NCBI GenBank assembly: GCA_016705235.1
Contig: JADIYP010000006.1
Coordinates: 496,001-560,000 of the forward strand
Source of the DNA: Candidatus Leptovillus affinis
Lineage (GTDB): Bacteria > Chloroflexota > Anaerolineae > Promineifilales > Promineifilaceae
Direction: 5' to 3'
DNA length: 64,000 nt
Within the stretch, counting starts at the first letter, position 1; each line of letters opens with the position of its first letter. The translations under genes were made by a program, and so were the position numbers. This document shows positions 25,808 through 34,759 of this stretch, piece after piece. Under the pieces are notes generated by a model that was given only the letters and a program-made list of their open reading frames with translations, was not told where the DNA came from and did no database searches.

Positions 25808-28033
25808 ATGTTACCTGATCATACCTTTACCACAACCGTGGCCGGTAAAACCATTACCTTTGCCAGCGGTAAATTAGCCGAACAAGCCGGCGGAGCTGTC
25901 ACCATTCGTGTGGGAGACTGCCTGTTGTTGGCCGTAGCAACCATGTCTAAAAATGTTCGCGAAGGGCTGGATTTCTTCCCCTTGAGCGTGGATTACGAAG
26001 AAAAAATGTACGCCGCCGGCCGTATCCCCGGTGGTTTTTATCGCCGCGAGGGCAAGCCGACCACGGACGCTGTTTTGACATCACGCCTGACGGACCGGCC
26101 GTTACGGCCGTTATTCCCCGATGGCATGCGCAATGAAGTCCAGGTCATCGTCACCACCCTCTCTTCAGACAGCCTGCACCACATGGACATCATGTCGGTC
26201 AATGCCGCCAGCGCCGCGCTGACCATTTCCGACGTGCCCTGGAATGGACCGGTGGCCGCTGTGCGCGTGGCTTACATCAACGACCAATTCGTCGTTAATC
26301 CGACCATTCCTGAAATGGAAGCCAGCAAGTTGGACCTGCGCATCGCCGGAACCCGCGACGCCATCATCATGGTGGAAGCTGGCGCGGACGAACTGCCAGA
26401 ACACTTGTTTGTCGAGGCATTGGCGTTTGGCCACACGGCGATGCAGCCGTTGATTGACATTCAGGAAGAAATGCGCGCCGCGATCGGCAAAGAAAAAGCT
26501 ACCCCCACGCTGGCCAGCATTGACAGTGAAATTGAAACGGCCGTAAAAGCCCGCCTGGGCAGCCGCATCAAAGACATCATCGCCACCATTACAGACCGCG
26601 ACGGCCGTAACGCCGCCATGGATGAACTGCGCGAAGAAGTTGTAAACAGCTTCCTGGCAGAAGAAAATTCACCCAATCCCGGCGTCATCCGCGAAGTGAT
26701 TGCCAACGAATTGAAGTATGCGGTACGTCACCAAATTTTGTATGAAGGCATTCGCCCGGACGGCCGTGATTATACGACGATACGGCCGTTATCCTCCGAG
26801 ATCGGCATCAGCCCGCGCGCGCATGGCTCCGGCCTGTTCCGCCGTGGACAAACCCAGGTTCTCTCCATCGTGGCCCTGGGCACACCCCGCGAAGCGCAAA
26901 AATTGGACGGCCTTTCGCCCGAAGAAACCCTGCGCTACATGCACCACTACAACTTCCCACCCTTCTCCACCGGCGAAACCTGGCCCATGCGCGGCCCCAA
27001 GCGGCGCGAAATCGGTCACGGCGCGCTGGCTGGCAACGCCCTGCGCCCGATGATTCCGTCGGAAGATGAATTCCCCTACAGCATCCGCGTCGTTTCTGAG
27101 GTCTTATCCTCCAATGGCTCCACCAGCCAGGCCAGCGTCTGCGCCTCTACCCTGGCGCTTATGGACTGCGGCGTGCCGATCAAACGACCGGTTGCCGGCG
27201 TGGCCATGGGCTTGGTAAGCGATGGCGCAAAATTCGCCGTGCTGACCGACATTCAAGGCATGGAAGACCACCTGGGCGACATGGACTTCAAGGTCGCCGG
27301 AACCAGCGAAGGCATCACGGCCATTCAGATGGACATCAAAATTGATGGCCTGACCCAGGAATTAATGGCTCAGGCGCTGGAACAGGCCCGCGTCGGCCGT
27401 CTGCAAATTTTGGATTCGATGATGGCCACCATCAGCGAACCGCGTAAGGAGCTTAGCCCCTTTGCGCCGCGTATGCTCACCATCAAAATCGATCCCGACA
27501 AAATTGGCGCAGTCATTGGCAAGGGTGGCGCAACCATCCGCAGCCTGGAAGAAACCTACGAAGTCTCGGTAGACATTCAGGAAGACGGCACGATTTTTGT
27601 GGCTGGCGTGGATGGGTTGAAGGCCGAAGCGGCCGTAGAGGCCATCGGCGCGATGACTAAATCCCCTGAACCGGGTCAGATTTACACCGGCAAAGTGGTC
27701 CGCACCACTGATTTTGGCGCGTTTGTGGAATTTATTCCTGGCACTGATGGCATGGTCCACATCTCTCAGATTTCCAGCGATCATCTGCGTAACGTCGAAG
27801 ACGCCATCAAGGTGGGCGACGAAGTTATGGTGATGGTGACGGATATCAGCCCTGAGGGCAAGGTCCGGCTTTCACGCCGCGCCGTGTTGGAAGGGTGGAG
27901 CCTGGATGAAGCGCGCGCCAGCGACAATCCACGCAGCGGCAGCGGCGGCGGCAATCGCGGGCGCAGCGGTGGTGGTGGCTCGAGAGATGGCGGTGGTTCG
28001 CGTGACGGCCGTTCTCGTGGTCCGCGTCGTTAA
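25808..28033 (+). CDS. pnp: Polyribonucleotide nucleotidyltransferase (PNPase)
   Basis: A 741-residue 3'-to-5' exoribonuclease that degrades RNA by phosphorolysis as a trimer, often within a degradosome. Two RNase PH domains (about 10-225 and 320-545), an all-helical linker, a KH domain with GKGGATIRSLEE near 570 and an S1 domain with GKVVRTTDFGAFVEF near 625 are all present. The last 35 residues are a Gly/Ser/Arg-rich tail, likely a disordered RNA-binding segment. It holds six ACGGCCGT octamers even in this conserved gene. Confidence 0.96.
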   Translation: MLPDHTFTTTVAGKTITFASGKLAEQAGGAVTIRVGDCLLLAVATMSKNVREGLDFFPLSVDYEEKMYAAGRIPGGFYRREGKPTTDAVLTSRLTDRPLRPLFPDGMRNEVQVIVTTLSSDSLHHMDIMSVNAASAALTISDVPWNGPVAAVRVAYINDQFVVNPTIPEMEASKLDLRIAGTRDAIIMVEAGADELPEHLFVEALAFGHTAMQPLIDIQEEMRAAIGKEKATPTLASIDSEIETAVKARLGSRIKDIIATITDRDGRNAAMDELREEVVNSFLAEENSPNPGVIREVIANELKYAVRHQILYEGIRPDGRDYTTIRPLSSEIGISPRAHGSGLFRRGQTQVLSIVALGTPREAQKLDGLSPEETLRYMHHYNFPPFSTGETWPMRGPKRREIGHGALAGNALRPMIPSEDEFPYSIRVVSEVLSSNGSTSQASVCASTLALMDCGVPIKRPVAGVAMGLVSDGAKFAVLTDIQGMEDHLGDMDFKVAGTSEGITAIQMDIKIDGLTQELMAQALEQARVGRLQILDSMMATISEPRKELSPFAPRMLTIKIDPDKIGAVIGKGGATIRSLEETYEVSVDIQEDGTIFVAGVDGLKAEAAVEAIGAMTKSPEPGQIYTGKVVRTTDFGAFVEFIPGTDGMVHISQISSDHLRNVEDAIKVGDEVMVMVTDISPEGKVRLSRRAVLEGWSLDEARASDNPRSGSGGGNRGRSGGGGSRDGGGSRDGRSRGPRR

Positions 28034-28069
28034 ACCCACTTTTTGAACATCGAGTAAAAAATCTTCTAC

Positions 28070-28103
28070 AAAAGCCCCGCCCAATAACCGGCGGGGCTTT
28101 TTA
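28070..28103 (+). terminator. pnp terminator
   Basis: AAAAGCCCCGCC and GGCGGGGCTTTTT form a GC-rich stem around CAATAACC, followed directly by a T run. It is a strong Rho-independent terminator, and the A-rich start makes it possibly bidirectional. Confidence 0.92.
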
Positions 28104-28104
28104 G

Positions 28105-28133
28105 CTTACATTCAAGGATGATTACAGTATAAT
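28105..28133 (+). promoter_or_regulatory. Promoter of the AI-2E family gene
   Basis: CTTACA at 28105-28110, a 17-base spacer and TATAAT at 28128-28133, 39 bases upstream of ATG 28173, directly after the pnp terminator. Confidence 0.6.
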
Positions 28134-28172
28134 TGCGACTGGTGAACACACGCTAAATCGCCGCTCTGAATT

Positions 28173-29378
28173 ATGACTTTACCCCAAAACACAAACTCGC
28201 CGCTTTGGAGCACCGGAAGCAAACGCTTGATTCTCATCACCCTGGCGTTGATCTTTGTTCTATTCATTTTGCGGGTAAAGATACTCTTACCACCCTTCAT
28301 TTTCGCAGTTATTTTGGCTTACCTGGTTGAACCACTGGTCAACCTCGTCACCAAGCGAATCCCTATCCCGCGCATTATGACCCTTGTACTCATCTACCTG
28401 GTCATCATTGCCGCGCTCATTGCCATCCCCGCCAGCGCCATACCGCCTATCGTCACCCAAGTCAACGCGCTGATTACCTACATCCCGGCCTTCATACACC
28501 AGCTAAGTCAATTGCTTGCCGAACTCCAAGAACCCATCCTTATCACCGAGGACATCATCATTCCCATCAATCAACTACCGCTAGACCAGGCTTTTTTGTC
28601 ACTGAGCGGCAACTTGCTCAATCTTGTGCAGGGCTTTGGCGGGCAAACCATTAGCATTTTTGGCAGCGTGCTGGGGGCATCGTTAAGCACGGTCGGCTGG
28701 GTGGTTTTGGTGCTGTTCCTCTCTTTTTACATGGTCAAAGACCACGAAAGCCTTTTTCAGGCCATGCTTGTTTTAGCCCCGCCAAATTATCGGAGCGATG
28801 TAATCAATCTGAGCCAGCAAATTAGCGATTTGTGGAATGCCTTTCTGCGGGGCCAACTGGTGCTGTGCATGGTTGTAGGCAGCATCGTGTTTTTTATGGC
28901 GCTAATTCTGGGACTGCCAAACGCTTTGCTGCTGGCGTTAATTGCCGGCCTGATGGAGTTTTTGCCCACAATTGGGCCGGTGCTGGCGGCCGTTCCGGCC
29001 GTGTTCCTGGGCTATTTTCAGAGCAATGGCAGTTGGTTGGGCCAGTTAATTGGCCCATTTTGGTTTGTTATTGTTATTATTATTCTTTATACGATCATTT
29101 ACCAGATGGAGAATTATTATCTGGTACCACGGATTATTGGGCATCGGCTGCAATTGCACCCAATTGTTGTGGTCTTGGGCGCGATTGCCGGGGCCAGCAT
29201 TGCCGGGATATTTGGGATTATGCTGGCAGCGCCATTGTTAGCCAGTGGGCGGATATTCTTCGCCTACATTTACGCCAAATTAACCGACCAACCTCCGTTT
29301 CCAAACGCTCTGGTCTCAGCACAGAGCGATGAACAAGCAGCTTTACCGGATTCTAATCCACAAAATTCTGAGGTTTAA
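28173..29378 (+). CDS. AI-2E family transporter
   Basis: A 401-residue membrane protein with about eight helices and the family layout: two N-terminal helices (LILITLALIFVLFIL, FIFAVILAYLVEPLV), a soluble middle part near 95-165, then helices with VLVLFLSFYMVKDHE near 175, LMEFLPTIGPVLAAVPA near 265 and a final GASIAGIFGIMLAAPLLAS block. Members export autoinducer-2 (TqsA) or act as ion antiporters; the real substrate here is unknown. It is followed by a 61-residue gene with its own ribosome site. Confidence 0.88.
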   Translation: MTLPQNTNSPLWSTGSKRLILITLALIFVLFILRVKILLPPFIFAVILAYLVEPLVNLVTKRIPIPRIMTLVLIYLVIIAALIAIPASAIPPIVTQVNALITYIPAFIHQLSQLLAELQEPILITEDIIIPINQLPLDQAFLSLSGNLLNLVQGFGGQTISIFGSVLGASLSTVGWVVLVLFLSFYMVKDHESLFQAMLVLAPPNYRSDVINLSQQISDLWNAFLRGQLVLCMVVGSIVFFMALILGLPNALLLALIAGLMEFLPTIGPVLAAVPAVFLGYFQSNGSWLGQLIGPFWFVIVIIILYTIIYQMENYYLVPRIIGHRLQLHPIVVVLGAIAGASIAGIFGIMLAAPLLASGRIFFAYIYAKLTDQPPFPNALVSAQSDEQAALPDSNPQNSEV

Positions 29379-29402
29379 CCCTATTATCAAAGGAGATTTT
29401 TC

Positions 29403-29588
29403 ATGAACGCAAACGAGAACGGTTCCCAATTTGATGCAGATATCATTGCTGAAACAGAAAACTTTGCCATTTGGCGCAGTGAAGAAAGCGATGACTTTGT
29501 TTATCACGTCGAGATGGGCGGCATTACGCTCCATCTGGCAGCGGAAGAATGGGAAGAATTTGTGATTCTGATCAAAAGCGCCGCTTAG
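29403..29588 (+). CDS. Small acidic protein of unknown function
   Basis: A 61-residue protein, strongly acidic, with no Cys, signal peptide or membrane helix. I do not recognise the family. The short pattern FAIWRSEESDDFVYHVEMGG followed by an amphipathic helix looks like a small alpha/beta fold. A good AAAGGAGA ribosome site 8 bases before ATG 29403 and its place between two real genes support it. A hairpin follows. Confidence 0.65.
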   Translation: MNANENGSQFDADIIAETENFAIWRSEESDDFVYHVEMGGITLHLAAEEWEEFVILIKSAA

Positions 29589-29598
29589 TATGTTCAGG

Positions 29599-29642
29599 AA
29601 GGGTGTAGGCTGTCGGCGAACTGCTGGCAGCTTACACCCTTT
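29599..29642 (+). terminator. Hairpin after the 61-residue gene
   Basis: AAGGGTGTAGGCTG and CAGCTTACACCCTT can pair over 13-14 positions around a 14-base loop. There is no clear T run, so this may be a weak terminator or an mRNA end-stabilising stem. Confidence 0.4.
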
Positions 29643-29682
29643 CAACTCAGAGCAACCACGTCTATTCATTTAGGAGGGTGAA

Positions 29683-30396
29683 ATGGACAGAGAAGAAACG
29701 GCCGTTTACGTCCCTAAAATTCGAGATATGGCCGAAAATGACCGCCCACGAGAACGGCTCATTCAAGTCGGTCCGGGGGCCGTCTCCACGGCCGAATTAT
29801 TAGCCATCATTCTTCGCACAGGCGGCAATGGCGAAAACGTTTTGCGGTTGGCCGAACGGCTGCTGCTAAAATTCGGCTCCATCCCCGGCCTGGCGCGTGC
29901 CACAATTCCTGAATTGATGTCCGTGAAAGGCATCGGCCAGGCCAAAGCAGTGGAAATTAAGGCCGCGCTGGAAATTGGGCGGCGACTGATGGCCAGCGCC
30001 CCTGAAGAACGGCCGCGCGTCTCTTCTCCGGCCGACGCAGCCAATTTGCTCATGTCGGAAATGATGTTTTTGGAGCAGGAACACCTACGGCTGGTGCTGC
30101 TGGACACCCGGAACCGGGTTTTGGGTACGCCCAACATTTATATAGGCAGCTTGAACACGTCGGTGATCCGCATTGGGGAATTGTTTCGCGCCGCAATCAA
30201 GGCCAACGCCGCCGCCTTCATCGTCGCCCATAATCATCCTTCCGGCGACCCTTCACCCTCACCCGAAGATATCAACGTAACCCGGCAGCTTGTGGCCGCC
30301 GGAAAACTATTGGACATGGAAGTCTTGGACCATATTGTGATCGGCCACCAGCGATATGTGTCCCTGAAAGAACGCGGCCTGGGCTTCGACAATTAG
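29683..30396 (+). CDS. radC: RadC/DUF2466 JAB-domain protein
   Basis: A 237-residue protein with an N-terminal UPF0758/HhH region (about 15-100; MSVKGIGQAKAVEIKAALE) and a C-terminal MPN/JAB metalloprotease-like domain. The zinc motif HNHPSGDPSPSPED near 182-195 is complete, and a Glu near 163 (GELFRAAIKANA) fits the JAMM catalytic residue. The name implies DNA repair, but that role has been doubted for E. coli RadC. The gene has a GGAGGG site. Confidence 0.93.
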   Translation: MDREETAVYVPKIRDMAENDRPRERLIQVGPGAVSTAELLAIILRTGGNGENVLRLAERLLLKFGSIPGLARATIPELMSVKGIGQAKAVEIKAALEIGRRLMASAPEERPRVSSPADAANLLMSEMMFLEQEHLRLVLLDTRNRVLGTPNIYIGSLNTSVIRIGELFRAAIKANAAAFIVAHNHPSGDPSPSPEDINVTRQLVAAGKLLDMEVLDHIVIGHQRYVSLKERGLGFDN

Positions 30397-30404
30397 GACA
30401 AAAT

Positions 30405-31604
30405 ATGAGCAAAGGCGAATTGTTGATCAATGGCAGTCTGGGAGAATCTTTTTATCCGGTTGGGGGCGATAATCAGCAAGTAACGGCCGTTGGCTGGATG
30501 TGTTGGTGGCTGCCGCCGCACACTGACGATCCCAATTGGAAAAATCGCCAGCCTGCCTTCAGCAACTTCACCATCGACAACCGGCCCGTGCAGCAGCTTT
30601 CTACGCCTTGGGGAACCCATGTCGGCGGGGTTTGGCAGCAAGTCCCGGCCGCCCCCGGCAACCGCTACGAACTAACTGTCGAAGCGCAAGCCTGGTCCAG
30701 CGACGATGCCATGCCAGGCAGCCGCGTCGAAGCCAGCGACGTTAATTTGCAAATTGGCATTGACCCAACCGGCGGCCTGGACCCAGAAAGCCCGCTGATC
30801 ATTTGGGGTCCGGCGGCGCAGCCACTGAGCCATTGGGAAACCCTGCACCTGACAGCCGACGCCGAAACAGCCACAATAACCATTTATCTGAAATCTGCGC
30901 CGGCTTTGCCCAAACGGCAGCAAAGCATTTTTTGGCGTAATGCTTTTTTGCGCCCTATCGGGCGTCACAAACGCAGCATCAACATCATCGGCGCGGGCGA
31001 CACGCACATCATGCTGGAACCTGAACATCCCTATCCCGGCGAAACAATTCGGGTAACGGTATCTTCAACCCGCCTGCACAAACAGGCTGAACTGCTGGTA
31101 ATGAACCCGGATGATGAGAAAACGGCCGTTTCCCCCCAGGGTCATACACTAGACGAAGACCGCCACTTATGGCGCTACCAGTTCCAAACGCAGCAGGATG
31201 GCTTGTATGACATTCGATTTGTGGGGGATAAAGGAGCGCGATTGTTAGCTTTGCGCCTGCTGCAAGTCGCGCGTGATGTCCAATTAGTTCCCAGCGATGC
31301 CTCACGGCTCAATTACAATCGTGTCTATGTGCTGCTGCCGCCCACGGCCGATATCAACTGGTTTACGGCGGCGGCGCGTGGGGGATTTGACGGCCGTTTC
31401 ACCATTGGTTTCTCGGCCGATGACGCGGGCGTGGGCGATCTGGGCAGCAAACATGTGATCGCCGTAAACCCCCACCACTGGCCGGAAATCCTGACCGCCT
31501 CCTGGTTTCAACATCATTACCCGGGGGTGAAGTTTACGGCCGTTGTCGCCAACAAACCCGACGACCTGGAAGCGTGGCTGAAAGAGTGGCTGGACGACGT
31601 TTAG
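30405..31604 (+). CDS. Hypothetical protein, carbohydrate-binding-like N-terminus
   Basis: A 399-residue protein with no signal peptide and no family that I recognise. Residues 1-180 look like a jelly-roll binding module: LLINGSLGESFYPVGG at the start, then W-rich strands, GGVWQQVP near 74 and HWETLHLTADAET near 143, similar to CBM_4_9-like domains. Residues 195-290 form a second beta domain (YPGETIRVTVSSTRL), and 300-399 an alpha/beta end. It starts nine bases after radC. No catalytic motif is visible. Confidence 0.6.
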   Translation: MSKGELLINGSLGESFYPVGGDNQQVTAVGWMCWWLPPHTDDPNWKNRQPAFSNFTIDNRPVQQLSTPWGTHVGGVWQQVPAAPGNRYELTVEAQAWSSDDAMPGSRVEASDVNLQIGIDPTGGLDPESPLIIWGPAAQPLSHWETLHLTADAETATITIYLKSAPALPKRQQSIFWRNAFLRPIGRHKRSINIIGAGDTHIMLEPEHPYPGETIRVTVSSTRLHKQAELLVMNPDDEKTAVSPQGHTLDEDRHLWRYQFQTQQDGLYDIRFVGDKGARLLALRLLQVARDVQLVPSDASRLNYNRVYVLLPPTADINWFTAAARGGFDGRFTIGFSADDAGVGDLGSKHVIAVNPHHWPEILTASWFQHHYPGVKFTAVVANKPDDLEAWLKEWLDDV

Positions 31605-31618
31605 ATGGGGGATGAATC

Positions 31619-31690
31619 GTGGTGCGTGATGCGTGATGAGCGCCAAATCACGCATCACGCATCACGCATCACGCATCACGCATCACGCAT
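31619..31690 (+). repeat. ATCACGC heptamer tandem repeat with inverted partner
   Basis: Six perfect tandem ATCACGC units at 31647-31688 are preceded by GCGTGAT-type inverted copies at 31622-31640, so the array can fold back. The same heptamer forms the stems of the elements near 23.2 kb and 43.1 kb, which suggests expansion within a related element. Confidence 0.8.
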
Positions 31691-31726
31691 TACTCGTCAT
31701 GAGCTGAATGCGAATAACCTGCGCCT

Positions 31727-33004
31727 CTATTCCTCAACGATCAAAGCCACATCCAAAATTCCCACCTGGAAACTGTGACCAGAAGCCACCAGGCTAATAT
31801 CATCAATAAACGTCGGCAGCGGCGCGCCTTGCCGCGCCAATTCCTCGATCAGATCAGCCTCATAAAACGAAATTTGCCCCAATGGCACACGCTGGTGCGT
31901 ATCTTGCACCACCGCACAAGACACACAGGCATCCGGCGTCGTCGGGGAGATATCGCCGATGCTATAAAATCCATGCTGCCAGGTTCGCTTCACGCCGCGA
32001 TCATCGGTGTAATTTAGCCGCACAAACAAGGGGCACTCGCTGCCCTGAATGCCGCACACGCCCAGGCTGTGGCTGGTGATCTGAAAGGTTAGCAGCAAAC
32101 GCAGCGTCTCATAATCGGTAACATCCTGGCCAATAATCTGACGCAGCCGCACATCGGCATGACCGGCGCCTTCGCGTTTAAATTCCACAGCCGGCTCACC
32201 ACCCAGTTCCACAATCTCCGATGTCCCTTCCGGTTGATCGCTCAGCTCTACGTTCCACACATAAAGCGACCAGTCGGCCCAACTGTCATAAAAATCGCCA
32301 TTGCGCACCAAATTCCGGCTGGCCTCGAACGGGCCTTCCGGCTCGCCGCCGGCCGAAATGACGACGCGCTGCCCGGCCCCGAGCCGCTTGCCGCTGGTTA
32401 CAGCCAGGACATCAGCCTGGCCTTCCTGCACCAACACTTGCGTTTCCATGTTATCCACAACCAGGGCGTACTGCCCTGGTTCAGTCACAAAAACCTGCCC
32501 GTGCGGCGTGTTGATAATGACGGTGAACGGGCGGGAGCCATCTTGAAGGACGTTGAGTTGGAGACGGCCGTTATCCAAATGAAAACGTAACATCTGCGAC
32601 TCATCACTCATGGCAAAGCGCGGCGCAGTGGCCTCTTCTAAATTGACTAGCGAGCGGCTGTAAATCTGCAAACGCGCCAACGGGCTGGTTGAATTGTCCG
32701 GCGGGTAAACCAACAAAGAGGCCGTAGATGTTTCATCTGTTAAAATGCGCGCGCCTTTTTCCACAACCAGGCCGTTTTCGCCGGCGATGACCACCCGCGA
32801 CACGCCGCTAGCGTCATCAACTCTCACCGTCCCCTGGTTGGCCTGCATAATGGTATTGAGACTTTTTTTTGTGTTTTGCAGCATGGCATTCACGCCCAAG
32901 GGCACAGCCACGGTCACAATCATGCACAGGGTAAAACTGGCAAGCAGCACAATCCAGGCTAAACGCTGCCGGTCGATGAAGGGTTCTTCGCTGGTAGTGG
33001 TCAT
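31727..33004 (-). CDS. Membrane-anchored FecR-like domain protein
   Basis: A 425-residue protein with one N-terminal helix (about 14-36) and the bulk outside the membrane. Residues 55-210 read like a FecR/sugar-binding beta domain: a GTVRV start, GARILTDETSTASLLV, VINTPHGQVFVTEPGQYALVV near 165 and VLVQEGQADVLAV. The C-terminal part (220-425) is a beta-rich module with NLVRNGDFYDSWADW near 232, like carbohydrate-binding domains. Two close Cys pairs (near 332 and 372) may be disulphides. No sigma factor gene accompanies it. It overlaps the acylphosphatase gene by four bases. Confidence 0.65.
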   Translation of the reverse strand: MTTTSEEPFIDRQRLAWIVLLASFTLCMIVTVAVPLGVNAMLQNTKKSLNTIMQANQGTVRVDDASGVSRVVIAGENGLVVEKGARILTDETSTASLLVYPPDNSTSPLARLQIYSRSLVNLEEATAPRFAMSDESQMLRFHLDNGRLQLNVLQDGSRPFTVIINTPHGQVFVTEPGQYALVVDNMETQVLVQEGQADVLAVTSGKRLGAGQRVVISAGGEPEGPFEASRNLVRNGDFYDSWADWSLYVWNVELSDQPEGTSEIVELGGEPAVEFKREGAGHADVRLRQIIGQDVTDYETLRLLLTFQITSHSLGVCGIQGSECPLFVRLNYTDDRGVKRTWQHGFYSIGDISPTTPDACVSCAVVQDTHQRVPLGQISFYEADLIEELARQGAPLPTFIDDISLVASGHSFQVGILDVALIVEE

Positions 33005-33285
33005 ATTCGTCGCACCTTAAATCCCGTAAATTCTCCTGTTGCTTCTGTCCAATCGATGGTGACACGCTCGACCCAGGCTGATGGGGATCCGCGGTGCAAA
33101 AAGCGAATGAGCTTATCTAGCTGCATTTCCGATCCTTCGGCCACAACGCGCACAGTCCCGTCAAACTGGTTGGCCACCCAGCCGCTCAGTTGAAGGCGGT
33201 TCGCTTCGCGTTCCGTGAAATAGCGGAAACTGACTCCCTGCACACGGCCGTACACCACGGCCTCCATTCGTTTATCCATCATCAC
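33001..33285 (-). CDS. acyP: Acylphosphatase
   Basis: A 94-residue enzyme that hydrolyses acyl phosphates such as acetyl or carbamoyl phosphate. The phosphate loop GRVQGVSFRYF near 13-23 holds the essential Arg, and the Asn of GWVANQFDGTV near 41 is the second catalytic residue. Length and the GxV ending fit the family. The start has three possible ATG codons in a row (33277-33285). It is translationally coupled to the FecR-like gene by an ATGA overlap. Confidence 0.93.
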   Translation of the reverse strand: MMMDKRMEAVVYGRVQGVSFRYFTEREANRLQLSGWVANQFDGTVRVVAEGSEMQLDKLIRFLHRGSPSAWVERVTIDWTEATGEFTGFKVRRI

Positions 33286-33363
33286 ACACGTTGGTGGGGA
33301 TTATACCCCGGTCGCGGCCTAAATTGGCTCATCGCCAACGGCCGTAGGGGTTTCAATCGCGAA

Positions 33364-34431
33364 TCATTCAGGATTCGTCGTCTGGGAATCGGCGGCCAAT
33401 TGGCGCAAGATGGTTCCGGCAATCCCCGGCCCACCATACACCAGACCGGTGTACAACTGCACCAACGACGCGCCCGCATCCAACTTGGCCTGCGCATCGA
33501 CGGCCGTCTGCACCCCACCCACGCCAATAATCGGCAGCCGGCCGCCCGTCTGCCGGGCAATATAAGCAATAATCTCCGTGCTGCGGGCGGTTAACGGCCG
33601 TCCACTCAGCCCTCCTGCCTCTTCCCGCAAACCCGATTGCAGCCCGTCGCGGCTTAATGTGGTATTGGTGGCGATGAGACCGTCGATTCCGGCGGCCTGC
33701 ACGGCCGTTAAAATTTCGTCCAATTCGCTCCAACTCACGTCGGGCGCAATTTTAACCAGCAGCGGGCGCGGAGCGATGGCGTGTTTTTGGGCGAGACGGC
33801 CGTTTTCGGCCACCAATGCGCCCAACAACTGCCCCAAATAATTCCCGCCTTGCAGTTCGCGCAGCCCTGGCGTATTGGGCGAACTGATGTTGATGGCCAG
33901 GTAATCGGCATACGCATAGACCGCGTGCATTACCAGAAGGTAATCCTTATCTGCTTCGGCCAGAGGGGTTTGTTTTTGTTTGCCCAGACTCACGCCCAGG
34001 ATAAACGGCCGTTCCCCCACCGCCAGCGCCCGCAGCCGAGGCAGCGCCCGCACCACCCCACCGTTGGGAAACCCCATCCGGTTGATAATCGCCTCATCTT
34101 CCGGCAGACGAAAGACGCGCGGTTTAGGGTTGCCGGGCTGCGGCCAGGGGGTTAATGTGCCCACTTCAATGTGCCCAAACCCCAACATACCCAACCCGGC
34201 AGCCACGCGCACATCCTTATCAAACCCGGCGGCAATGCCCAGCACATTGGGAAAGGTCAGCCCGAACACTGTAACCGGCTGCTGCGGCAGCACGCCGGCG
34301 ATGCGCCGCAGCACCGACTGACCAACCGGATTGGTTTGCGCCTTTTCCAGAGCAGTCAGGGTGCGGTCATGCGCGGTTTCCGCGTCGATTTGTTTGAAAG
34401 CAGGGAAAAATAGTTTGTCGTAAAGTGTCAT
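33364..34431 (-). CDS. pyrD: Dihydroorotate dehydrogenase (quinone), class 2
   Basis: A 355-residue FMN enzyme of de novo pyrimidine synthesis. It opens with the membrane-associating FFPAFKQIDAETAHD helix of class 2 enzymes, then GIAAGFDKD near 59, NRMGFPNGG near 107, INISSPNTPGL near 172 with the catalytic Ser, and IGVGGVQTAVDA near 300. The upstream extension of the frame runs through an intergenic palindrome and is rejected. The start has no strong ribosome site. Confidence 0.94.
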   Translation of the reverse strand: MTLYDKLFFPAFKQIDAETAHDRTLTALEKAQTNPVGQSVLRRIAGVLPQQPVTVFGLTFPNVLGIAAGFDKDVRVAAGLGMLGFGHIEVGTLTPWPQPGNPKPRVFRLPEDEAIINRMGFPNGGVVRALPRLRALAVGERPFILGVSLGKQKQTPLAEADKDYLLVMHAVYAYADYLAINISSPNTPGLRELQGGNYLGQLLGALVAENGRLAQKHAIAPRPLLVKIAPDVSWSELDEILTAVQAAGIDGLIATNTTLSRDGLQSGLREEAGGLSGRPLTARSTEIIAYIARQTGGRLPIIGVGGVQTAVDAQAKLDAGASLVQLYTGLVYGGPGIAGTILRQLAADSQTTNPE

Positions 34432-34540
34432 GGGGGAATTGTAATAGATCGGCCTGATGGCGTCCATTGACGGGAGCGGCTGAAGAGGGAAACGGCCGTT
34501 TCCCCGGTTTATGGTTTCGTACTCGTACTTTACATTTACA

Positions 34541-34622
34541 GACCCCAAGGGTTTAATACCCAAGTAACCCAAATTCTCAGGAATAAACCCTTGGGGTCTT
34601 GCCAACAAACCCTTGGGGTCTG
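34541..34622 (+). repeat. GACCCCAAGGG palindrome copy plus an extra half
   Basis: A full copy (34541-34599) followed by a repeated right arm, AAACCCTTGGGGTCTGG, ending at 34622. The additional half suggests slippage or a second truncated copy. It lies in the gap between pyrD and the VOC gene. Confidence 0.85.
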
Positions 34623-34673
34623 GCCAAAGCAACCTGAACAGTTAATCGTGTTCACAGCAATTTTCAAAATTAG

Positions 34674-34702
34674 TAGACCATACGTTCTATTTGTGCTATA
34701 CT
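34674..34702 (+). promoter_or_regulatory. Promoter of the VOC gene
   Basis: TAGACC at 34674-34679, a 17-base spacer and TATACT at 34697-34702, 57 bases before ATG 34760. Confidence 0.5.
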
Positions 34703-34759
34703 TTTAGTTCGATTGTCGGCCTGTTTGAAAACATTTCTGGCATATAAGGAGAAACGAAA

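Noticed and set aside
33364..34632. Longer pyrD with 67 additional N-terminal residues
   Set aside because: The extension passes through the GACCCCAAGGG palindrome, which reads as Asp-Pro-Lys-Gly by chance, and class 2 PyrD begins at the FFPAF helix.
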